Shown here: positions 1 to 12,000 of the stretch, piece by piece
How positions within the stretch are numbered: position 1 is the stretch's first letter
Layout: each line of letters begins with the position of its first letter
Origin: Lumnitzera littorea
Lineage: Eukaryota > Streptophyta > Magnoliopsida > Myrtales > Combretaceae
Reading direction: 5' to 3'
Length of the DNA: 64,000 nt
Assembly: GCA_024138015.1 (NCBI GenBank)
Contig: JAMXBB010000004.1
Span: 11,756,242 to 11,820,241, forward strand
Notes under the pieces: generated by a model
The model's database searches: none
What the model saw: the letters and a program-made list of their open reading frames with translations, nothing else
Told to the model about the DNA's origin: nothing
Made by a program: the position numbers and the translations under genes

Positions 1-61
1 CCAGTTTAAATGACTCTGGCCGAGCCAAACTTTCTATCTGATTAAGCTTGATTGGCTGCAG
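1..61 (+). other. 3' end of an upstream PIR intron
   Basis: The window opens inside an intron. The acceptor is the CAG at 59-61, directly before the exon reading NTLIQEGKEMAS. Exons encoding the extreme N-terminus lie outside the window. Confidence 0.8.
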
Positions 62-3000
62 AATACCCTCATACAGGAGGGAAAAGAGATGGCCTCAGTG
101 CTTTATACTTACCGAAGTTGTGTCAAAGCACTTCCCCAGGTATTGATTAATCGTACTTGGTGACAGAAGGTGTTAGCTTTGGTTAACTGCTTAGAAGAGA
201 TTCCATCATGATGAAGTATCTACTTTTGTCATTGTGGCTTCATATAAATGTGTATATTTGGATCAAAATGTGCCTCAAGTATCCAAATGCTAAAGTGAAA
301 AACCATGTTTAGGTCTTACTGTTGTTTTTTGTAATACATGGAAATTGTCTCAATTTGTTGTTGATACTTTAATAATGACAAAATAAAGTAGAAAGCTCCA
401 CCACTGTTCATAATAATTTATATTTACTGTATTTAAAATGGTTTGATTAGGGGAAATTGATTCCGATTTGCAGAACTGGTAGATGTCACATATCCACTCC
501 ATTTTTTACTAAAAATATAAGCTTTGTTCTATTTGGTAATGAATGGAGAGTATGAGGTCCTTTAAAGATGGGTCAGCTGTAAGTGGCTTTTAAGCTAAAA
601 ATTGGATACTACTTTCTACTAAAAAGAGATAATTATTTAAGAATTTTATTTATTTTTTAAAATTTTATTTCATACTTCTCCTAATCCATATGAGATTGGA
701 AGAGATGATTTGTGCAAGGAAAAGCTGAGCCACAATTATTCCAACTTCTTCTCCTCTATTCTGAAGATCTTTGATGAGACGGTTTTCTGTTCTACTGTTG
801 TGCAGCTCCCGGATTCCATGAAGCACAGTCAAGGTGACTTGTATATGGAGACCTACCAAGTATTGGACTTGGAGATGAGCCGACTCCGTGAAATTCAAAG
901 ATGGCAGTCATCAGCTGCTTCTAAAGTAGAAGCTGGATATTTGTTTTCCCTTGATCAGTTTCTGGAAACTAAGTACTAATTTACTGATCTGCTAATACCC
1001 TCTTGCTGCAGCTAGCAGTTGACATGCAACGGTTTTCTAGGCCTGAGAGGCGGATCAATGGACCAACTATAACTCATTTATGGTTTAATTCACAATCCTT
1101 CATATTTTCATTCTTGGTCATCTTCCTGTTCATCTTTTTCTCACTTTGGTTACCTCATCTCTCAGGTCCATGTTGATGTTGCTTGATGTTCTGGTACAAC
1201 TTGATCATCTAAAGAATGCTAAGGCAAGCATACCCAACGATTTTTCGTGGTATAAGAGGTACATAGTTAATCAAGCTTTGTCTGATCTCAGGGCTTTGGA
1301 TCAGGCCCCCTCTCAATCCCCTGTGATTTCAGCTTTCTTCTTTTTCCCTCCTTTTTCCTGGCTGTGTTCAATTGCAACTTGTGCCTCCCCTGGCAGCATG
1401 CCATTTTACTGTTTTTCATGAAGCTTAGCATTATATCAGCACATGTTCACATATTCAATGGTCTCTTGATTTTCCGTTTGCCAGGACATTTACGCAAGTC
1501 AGTGTTCAGTGGCAAGATACTGATGCCATGAGGGAGGAGTTGGATGATCTACAGGTTTCTAAGTGTTAAGAATATTTCTGACAATTTGTTTGAGTTTGAG
1601 TTGAATGTAGCAGCTTGTTTTACAATGCAGTCATTGTAACCTGGCCTTTTCTTTTTTTTTGGGTAAAATGTATCGAAAGTGGAAAAACTTTATGTGATTT
1701 TTGCAATTGAGTCACAGAACTTTCAACTTCAGCAATAAAATGTTTTGAATTCTTGTCGTTCTGAGTCCTAAACTCTTAATTTAAGCTACTACTTTTATAA
1801 AGCAGCACCATCAAGTCTTAGATTTCCATGATAACTTAATTATTTAAGAAAACCTCATTTTTTAAAAAGCTTTTCTCACATGGAAAAACACATCAGCACA
1901 CATGACAAGAATAAAATTAAAATATATTATATTAGTGTCAAATAACATGCTAGGGCTTCACTGTATGGTGTTTTAAATTTTTATGACTTAATTGCTGAAA
2001 ATGAAAGTTTTAGAACTTTATTATAAAATATTAAAAAGCTTTAGACTCCGATGCATTTTTCCCTTATTTCCACTTGTTATATAACCCAGGTTTTTAATTA
2101 GGATTTATACAATCCTTTTCTGCAGATCTTCCTAAGCACGAGATGGGCCATCTTGTTGAACTTACATGTTGAGATGTTCCGTGTTAACAAGTATCCTTTT
2201 CTTTTGCCATATTCCCAAAATTAATCTTATACAAGTTTATAAGATCATTCTGCCACATGCGATTTATTGTTCTTGCTATTCTAACCTCAAAACAGAAGAT
2301 TTTGTCCCTAACTTATTAATAGTGTGGAAGATATTCTTCAAATCCTCATCGTTTTTGCTGTTGAGTCGCTGGAATTAGACTTTGCGCTCCTTTTCCCAGA
2401 GCGCCATATACTTCTACGTGTTTTGCCTGTCCTTGTTGTTTTAGCAACATCATCTGAGAAGGACAGTGAGTCGCTATACAAGAGGGTAAAAATCAACAGG
2501 CTGATCAACATATTCAAGGTATATCTTTTTTTCCAAGAAACTGGATATGTTAATATATCTATAGCTGGAGTATGATGACATCAATTTTTGGTGAAGTAAT
2601 GGTAGTGAAGTTACCTTCATAAGGTTGTATGAGCCTGTTGCTTTTACTAATAATGTTGGTCTGGTTGACTCCTTTGGCCTGATAGGTTGAAGGGAGTGAA
2701 TTGTTTTCTACCTCTAAAGATTTGCAAATTTCGTGAACACATACCGGTATTAATATTTTATTATTATAGTGGATGGCGTGAACTGATAACAGTTTTGGAC
2801 TGGTTCACAAACCAGCCCATTTTTCTAAAACCTTGGTTTTTACTGCTTATAGTGATTGGTTACTTTGTTTATTGGCAGAATGACCCAGTGATTCCTGCAT
2901 TTCCAGATCTTCATCTTTCTCCAGCAGCAATATTGAAGGAATTATCCACTTACTTTCAGAAGTTTTCTACTCAAACTCGTCTTCTATCTCTTCCATCACC

Positions 3001-6000
3001 TCATGAGCTCCTTCCACGGGAGGCACAAGAATATCCTTTATGCCTTTTTTAGGTGTAGAATCTTTGCTATTCAGACAGATTTGACCAACTTGCTGATGCA
3101 CTCATCTTACCTCTCCATCTCTTGCTCTGTCTCACCCTCATAAATATCATCTTAAATGATTGTTTCATGATAAATAAAATATAAGAAAAGCACGTGTTAC
3201 TGCTGCCCTTTTTCTATAAGATCTTTTGATTCTGAATTTGGTATTAAGGTGGGTGAAGTCTAGCTCCAATTAATACAAGTTTCATATAAAGTAAGTTGCC
3301 ATTATTTGCACTGAGCACGGACAATACTTAGTGGCTTATGGTTGTAAATGGCTTCAAATTATCACTGAGGCAACACTTCAATGCTCGAAAGATTTCAGAA
3401 AGCTGCTTTTACTGTCTTGTGTAAAGCTCTATAAACTAGCTGTTGGATTAGGGCATGAAAATTGATGGACTTCTGATTGCCAAAGCTTCCTTAATGCATC
3501 TCACTTATCAACGACATTATCTGATAGTCAATCACATTGGGGCCATCCGTGCTGAGCATGATGATTTCACAATCCGCTTTTCTTCCTCCATCAATCAGGT
3601 ATTCTTCCAAACATAATAAAACATAATTATTTGCCTGATGCATAACTTTAATTCTCTACTGCTTGTCTGCATCTTCGTAGCTTCTATTGTTAAAGTCGAC
3701 AGAAGGTGCAGACGCTGAATGGTCCAAAGAAGTAAAGGGAAGTGTGTATGATATGGTGGTGGAGGGCTTCCAGATATTAAGCAGATGGACTGCACGCATT
3801 TGGGAACAATGTGCCTGGAAATTTTCTCGGCCATGCAAGGACACGATTCCTCCTGAAATAGATGAGGCTTCAGCATCATTTTCTGACTATGAGAAGGTAC
3901 ATTTTTTTGCAGCATGGTTATCTTGTCTCTGTTCATGTCAAGAACAAGTGATACTATTTCCATTTTTCCTATGTTAGCCTCAGATATTTCTTGTTTTCTA
4001 TTTTTTCCTCTCAACTGCAATTGCATACGGTGTGCATTGAGAAAACTGTTACTAAAAGAAAAACATAGATCATCTATGTAGCCATTGTTCTATTGGTTTT
4101 TATCTTGAAGCTTTTTACTGACAGCTCTCTAGCCTATTGGTGAAGGGCTCTGATAGATCAATCGTTTCTTTTGTTAATTTTTCCCTGTCTGTCATGTCAT
4201 CCCAGTTAAAAAATAGGATCTTGATTTCTTAAAAAATAGTAACTTGTAGCAATTGCCGGTTATTGTTCGTGCTTGAGCAATCTTGAATAATCGACTTGCT
4301 CTACCGCACTGTCCTTTGACAGCAGGGAGCAGAGGGGGGAAAAAAAAACACATAGCCTCTCCACTTCTTTGGTGTTTATCTGGCCTTTATATTTCTATAA
4401 TTGAGCTACCTAACTTAAAGTGATTATGCAGGTTGTGCGGTATAATTATGGTGCAGAAGAACGGAAAGCATTAGTTGAACTTGTTGGCTACATAAAAAGC
4501 ATTGGTTCAATGATGCAAAAATGCGATACATTAGTAGCTGATGCTTTATGGGAAACAATACATGCTGAGGTCCAAGATTTTGTTCAAAACACCCTGGCAA
4601 CCATGTTGAGGACCACATTTCGGAAGAAAAAGGACCTTTCACGGTGGGTATCGGAGCTCAAAATTCATTATAAGCTTGATGCAGACAATCATGCCGAAAT
4701 CTGTTTGATTTCTCCTTTTCAATCATGTTCGGGATGATTTGTTCTAACATGGTTTCTTGTTATTGTTTTATTAAAAAAAAAATTATATAATTATTTCATG
4801 TTTTTCTAGTTGTTTCCTGTTTAATGGAATTGCCTTTTCCTTATTTCATGTGGTTGAGGTTTTACGTTACTTGTTATATTATGTAGGAGGTATCGATGTT
4901 TGAACCATGGAAAGGAATTGTTACAGCACTTGCTATAAGTTATCTGTTTCAGGGAGAAGGTTTATAGTAAAAGTTTTACTTATTTGACGTGTTATTGCGA
5001 GAAAAAAAGCTAATTTCACATTTCTGATCTGGCTTCTTGGCATGTTTGCTCCATGTCCTATAAACTTTTTAAGGAAGATTTTTCAAACCAATACAACTGC
5101 TTTCTGGCATCTACAAAGAAATGCTGAAAACTAAAATCCCGCATAGATGGCTCCATGGTGGCTGCAGCATTGCTCCTAATATAGAGTTTGCATTATGCTT
5201 TCTGCTCTGATGCATTTACAAGAAATCTGCACTGTTGGTTAAATTCTACAAATAGATTGCCAATATTAATCTTAAACAAAGTTACCATACATCACTGTCT
5301 AGTACTTATGCCAAAACCTGATTGTGTGCCTGAAATTCTCTGGCGTTCCTCAATGTAAGTTACTAGAATGCTTAAACCACAACTCCCCAACCAACCCCCC
5401 CTCCCTCCTCCTCCCTTATCCTCCTCTTCCTCCCCTCACCAACCACCACCCCCCCCCCCCCCCCCCCCCCCCCCCCNTGATGAGACCTTTATAGTGTATA
5501 GTAATGCCTCGAAGAATGGACTTAGATATGTTTTGATGCAGAATGGGAAAGTGATAGCCTATGCATCACAATAGTTGAGACCACATGAATAGAATTACTT
5601 AGCTCATGATTTGGAACTTGCACTTCTGGCTTTCACCTTGAAATTGTAGAGGCACTATCTATATGGTCAGAGGTATGAAATTAATACAAATCATAAGAGC
5701 TTGAAATATTTCTTCACATAAAAAGAGTTGAACATGAGATAGTACTGCTGGCTAAAATTGATCAAAGGACTATAATCTTAGTATCAATTATTGCCTTCGA
5801 AAAGTCAATGCAGTTGTTGATGCCTTGAGTTGAAAGAACCACGCAGAAGTTGCTTCCCTTCTCATTGAATAGCAAGAGTTGATTAAAGATTTCGAGAGGT
5901 TGAATTTGGAATTTACATGACATGAAGTAGATTCGGAGTTATTAGATCTGATTGTGAAGCCCATATTGAATGAGAGGAACTTAAAAGCACAACAAAAAGA

Positions 6001-9000
6001 TTGTGACATGATATAAGTAAGAAATGGCAAATGGTAAGTATTTTGATTTTGCGATTAATGAAGTTGGAATGATTCAAATGAAGGGCATGTTGTATGTACC
6101 TAGTGATGAAGAGCTCAAAAAAGAGATTTTGACAAAAGCACACTACTTAGGTTATACAATTCATCTAGGAGGGACAAAAATATATCAAGACCTTAAGAAA
6201 AGCTTTGGGTGGAATGGCATTAAAGACAATGTTGTAGAATTCTTGATGAAGTATGAAAAATGCTAATGGGAAAAAGCCGAACACCAATGACCAGGAGGTA
6301 TGCTACAACCCTTATTAGTCTTAGAGTGGAAATGAGATCGATTTACTATAGACTTTGTGAGTAGATTGCCCAAGACAGTTGCAAGTTATGATGCTATATG
6401 AGTATTAATGGATAGGTTCACTAAATTAACACATTTTCTCACAATCAACATGACATATTCATTAGAGAAGTTAGCTCGACTCTACAGAGATCATATGTCT
6501 ACATGGAGTTCCATTAAGGATTGTATCGAATAGAGATCCCCATTTTGTTTTAAAATTTTGGATGAGTTTAGAAAATAATTGGCACTAAGTTGCAATTCAA
6601 TACATCATACTAACTAAAAAATAGATGGACAATCATAAAGGGCCATACAGACCCTAGAGGATAAGTTGAGGGCATGTATTATGGAATTTAAGGAAAGTTA
6701 GGATGCTCATATACCACTAATTGAGTTCACATACAATAATTGCTGCTATTTTACCATTCAAATGCTCTCATATGAAGCCTTATACAAATGAAAGTATAGA
6801 TACCCATTGTTTTAGGATGATACAGAGAAATTTTTTGGGGCTGGATATGCTATAGGAGGCAGCAAACAAAGTTACTATCATTAAGTAGAAAATGGAAGAA
6901 GCTCAAGATAAGCAAAAGAGCTGAGAAAATCTTAAACAAAGAGCCATGGAATTCGACATCAAAGACCATGTTTATCTAAAAGTGAGCTTAATCAAGAGCA
7001 TACATAAAGTAAGAACCTAAGGAAAGTTGAGCTCGAGATATATTGGCCCCTTAGATATCTTAGAAAGAGTTGGAAACCTTACCTATGGAATAACTCTATC
7101 GTCAAACCTTTTAGGACTTCACAATGTGTTCCATCTGTCCATCTTACGAAAGCACATAGCAAATCTTGATAAAGTGGTTAAGTTGGAACCAGTGCAATTA
7201 AAAGAGAATCTGACATACGAAGGGCATCCACTTTGTTAATGCAAAAACCTAAATAACTCAAACGAAAAGTATTTTGATGATAACAAAATATGTATTAACA
7301 TGAATTAAAGCTATTTTAATATTACTAATCAAGTTATCTAATGTACAGTATAAAGAAACTATATTCTTAAAGGTACTTAAGATGAACAAAATTGAAAGAC
7401 AAAATAATGAAAAAGTTAGAATTTATTAAAGAATTAGAAATAGAGAAATAAGTATTAGTAGTAAACTAAGAACTAGAATCAACTATCACCAAAAGTTGAT
7501 CAACTAAAGAATGGAAAGAAATGTACAAGGAATGCTACAACATAAAGTGCCAAACTTTTGATCACCAGAAGCTAGTGAAGACATGACTAAGTTATTTTCA
7601 AGATGAAGAAACAAAAGAAAAGACTAATTAGAAGAGAAGAACTGGCCAAAAGCTTAAGAAATGAACATAAGCATATACCAATAGTGAGATGGATAGAAGA
7701 ATAACATAAAGCGAGACATGAGTACAGTTTAAAGAAAAAGAAACGGATGAATTATAGGTCAAGGCCCAACATTATGCAAATATATTTGCGTAATATATTT
7801 GATTTAGCCAAGGGAAACAAAAGTAAATACAAATGAAGATCACAAAAACATGAGATACAAGGAATGAAGAAAGTTTCCAAGTATACAATACATTTACTAA
7901 GGAAAGTACCACATAATAGATTAGTTGATTTATAATGACAATAAAGATTGAAGATCACAAAGATTTGAAGAACAACGGTTACATAACGGCAATTACCATA
8001 TAAAGATCATTTGAACATTAGAGCCTCAATTATATAAAGAAGAATTCATCAACAAAGAAAAGGAGATAAGAGATAGAGAATTGAAAAAGAGCTTTGAAGT
8101 TTACAAGTTACATAAGTTTTCGTAATATACTATATTGCTAAGCTTACACACATTTATGTGACCATAATGTAACAACCCGATCAGAACTTCTTTCGCTGAA
8201 GTATTGTCCACTTTAGCTTGAAACGCCGCATGGTTTTATCCTTCCGTACAGCAGCTTCTTAAGAGGTCACATGTCTTGAGATTGGCCTAGCTCAAGCATG
8301 ATTAACCTTGGACTTCCGACGTACTCCAAGCTAATATACTAAAAGGCATACCGATGATTAGAGTTCTATCACCTAACATTTTAGGAGTACTGCAATCCAC
8401 TCTACCCCACTAAACCCCCACCCCACCCCACCCCCCCCCAACAAAAGAAAAAAGAAAAAATAGAAAAATCAATTACTAGAGTGATGATCAATTATTGGGG
8501 TTGCATGTGCTTAAACAGATGGCCTGGGATAATCAATCAAGTTTCAAATATTCTTCAGGGTCCATGTAACATCTGCCTCTGACAATTAATATGTTATTTG
8601 ACTATGGATGTACAGGATTCTTTCAGATATGCGTACTCTCTCAGCAGATTGGATGGCAAACACCAGCAAGCCTGAATCAGAGTTACATTCTGTCCAAGCT
8701 AGTGGTGAAGAAAGCAGGGGGACTTTCTTTTATCCACGACCGGTTGCACCAACTGCTGCTCAGGTTGTGAAAATTATGTGTCTTCTCTATCTTTTTTATT
8801 GAACAATCAGTTTACTTTTTCTTCATTTGTCTTGTAGTGCAAGAGGATGTAATTTCTGTTGCCTCTGAATATTACGAATTTCTGTAAATATATATAATTT
8901 TGCATCTTTACATGATACGAATCCACATATGTGCATCAAAAGCTTGAGGGCATACTTGTTGAATGCAGAGCCAATTTACTTACTGCATTACTTTTGCATC

Positions 9001-12000
9001 AAAACATTTTATTTTTGTTTACCAAGTTGATGCTACAAGATCACTTCTTGACTTGAGTAATAAATTTTCAGGTTCACTGCTTGCAGTTCCTGATTTATGA
9101 AGTTGTCTCAGGGGGTAACCTTAGAAAACCTGGTGGGCTTTTTGGAAACAGTGGATCTGAAATTCCTGTCAACGATATGAAACTGTTAGAGACATTCTTC
9201 TACAAGCTTAGCTTTTTCCTTCATATAATGGACTATACGGGTAATCTTTTCACCCCTTAGCTAACTATTTATTGCTGAATGCCTTTATTCAGGACAATTG
9301 CATCTCCAATATGGTGTTTCACTAATCTTCTCCATTCCTTCATCAAATCGTTTTGCTGAATGTAGTTCCCCATTTTCTTTTCCCTTTACCTTATTACCAT
9401 CTCCTCCTCCTCCTCTTCCTGTTTTTTTTCCTCTCTTTTTTAATCCTTTTCTCTTTGTCTTGAGTTCTTTGACCATTTGCTTTGTAAAGGATTAAGAGTC
9501 CATAAAGAATTAGAATGTGGTATCTGGTTCATGTGTGACGTTAAAATGAAAAGAATGCAGATATTTGATGGAAAACTGTTATATTGCTCAGCTATTTCCA
9601 GCTGAAGGAGCTGGTTTGATTGGGGAGAGAGAGAGAGAGATTTGATTGGAGATTCCTTGAAAATGGCTTTGATTGTTAGTTGTGTCTTTATTACAATAAT
9701 CATTGCAGTTTCTCTTGCATCTTTAACCAGAAATGTTTATGTAAGATTTTTAATATGATCAGGGATATTTTTTTGTAATTTTTGGTCATTGAGCTGACAA
9801 GTATTTGCAATGCCACTTGATTTATTGATTTTGTATGATATTGCTGCAGCAACCTTAGGAGCTCTGACAGATCTTGGCTTCTTATGGTTTAGAGAGTTTT
9901 ACTTGGAGTCTTCTCGTGTTATTCAGGTAAAAAGTGTGAAGTCCACAGAATATCCAGTCATATGTTAACTTATCCAATCTAGTCTCCGGAGAAAATGTGC
10001 AATCACTGGAAGATCATTGCTTATTTCCTGATTACAGTCTTGACATTTGCCTTTCTCACCATGTCTCCCAATCATCCCTTTTATGGAACTGTCGTACCTT
10101 TGTTTCTGACATGCAGTTTCCTATTGAGTGCTCCCTCCCTTGGATGTTGGTTGATCACATATTGGAATCTCCTAGTACAGGACTTCTGGAAAGTGTCCTC
10201 ATGCCTTTTGACATCTACAATGATTCAGCTCAGCAAGCATTGGTTGTGTTGAAGCAGCGGTTCCTTTATGATGAAATTGAGGCTGAGGTATTCTATTCAC
10301 ATGGTTGCTAATAAACTGATTACAACAGTAAGAATTCTGGCAGCTTTAAGTATATTCTTGATCTGTCCTTCCTAATCATTGCATTTAATGTTGAACACAT
10401 TCACTGTTCTTCACTGAATTAGTGCTGTTAAAAAGGTGATTTGGTTTTGATTTTCATTGATTTGCGTGGCCTCTTTAATAATGGAGACATTCCTTCTAGG
10501 AAATCCTCCTTACGTTGATAATATGCCCTTTTCATGTACCTTTTCGCTTTCCATATAGATCTGTGACTCTTAAAGTAGCAGTCTCTCTGAAGTTGATTTT
10601 GTGTGGCATGGTGTAACCTATCTGAAAGAGTAGATGTCAATTAAGTGTTTTATTGAGCAGAGCCTTTTAAATCAATCAGAAAGAATACATTTGAGTATCA
10701 ATTTAAATGATCAAATGATTTCTTGGAGTAATAGAACTGGTTTGAAAAGGGAAGGTGATTCATTGAAACATGTTATATATGGCTAGAAATCCTGCTTATA
10801 ATTATAAAGATCTGATAAATTCCCTTTAAACGTATCATTAAAAGTAGACTAAAGGAACCATATAAAAATATCATTGACTAAGTTTTGTCATTCTGTTTCC
10901 TGTGGCCCTTGTTTTGTGTTACTATCGAATCTGACATCCTGCTGTCTTGGTGCTTCTGCTGGCCTTTTTGTTGTCTCTTATTGTCAAAAGGAGGAAAAAA
11001 GTTACAAATACTTTTTTGCTATAGCTCCTTTTACTTGGGCTTAATATTCTTCCTTTTTTGTCTAGGCATAATTTAGAGCCAAGTCAATCTCTGATGCATG
11101 AAATTAAATAAACGAAACTCTGAAACAATTTAGTGTAAGATTGCTAGAACACCATCTATTTAGCATGTCAAAAAATGATCAATGGCTGAGAGTAATATTG
11201 TTGTTGTTTGGGCTCATTTGCTCCATAATTGTCTCTAATTATTCATTGCAAACATATTCATGTGTAGGTGGACCACTGTTTTGATTTATTTGTTTCCAGA
11301 TTGTCTGATATAATATTTACCTACTACAAGAGCTGGGCAGCAAGGTATGCCACCTCATCTATGTGTTTGAGCTGCTCCTCTTATACTGAGATATAACTTG
11401 TATATTTTGCTTAATCAAAACCCTGCAGTGAGCTACTTGATCCTTCTTTCCTTTTTGCGGTGGATAATGCTGAAAAGTTTTCCATCCAACCAATGAGATT
11501 CGCAACATTATTGCAGATGACCAGAGTGAAGGTGGGGGCCTATTCGAAATTCATGATTTGTGTGTTAATATTTTACCTCTTTGAGAACATAGGTGTGGCA
11601 AATGCTTGTTGACAATATATATAGAATTTTATCTTACCAATCACCTTTGAAAGAACCTTTATGTATCTTTAGTCAAGAAAAACATAGGTGTATCTTAAAT
11701 TTTGTTGCTACCTCCTTTCTTATGTCATTTTTCTTCACAAGCTCTTCTCTATGTTGAAAGATTTCTCATATAACTAGAGGGAAGAAATTGGTCTACTGGA
11801 AAGAGGAGTTATATGACAGGAAAAAGAGAGCTATATGGTTCATCTGAATGATATAGCACAAACAAGATATCCTTTTAATCCAGTAACATCAGATTTTTTC
11901 TAATAACATCTCCACCATGGATTTTCGAAGGGTGAAGGAAAAAGATCTCTACCATGGTGTTTCTTTTGTGCATTTGTGTCATAAGATAACTTCTAGCTTT

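Larger units (their letters stand above)
4644..8615 (+). other. PIR intron enlarged by transposable-element debris (3,972 bp)
   Basis: This is the longest PIR intron in the window, between exons ending ...RKKKDLSR and beginning ILSDMRTLSADW. It holds a C/T-rich tract ending in poly-C with an N (5388-5477), a Ty3/gypsy pol fragment (5478-7236), an LTR-like AT-rich stretch (about 7240-8167) and a 5S-derived repeat (about 8168-8380). The splice sites (ACG/gtgggt and tacag/GATT) are standard. Confidence 0.85.

Noticed and set aside
9285..9476. Lys/Gly-rich minus-strand ORF
   Set aside because: Produced by a CT-rich intron tract of PIR; low complexity.
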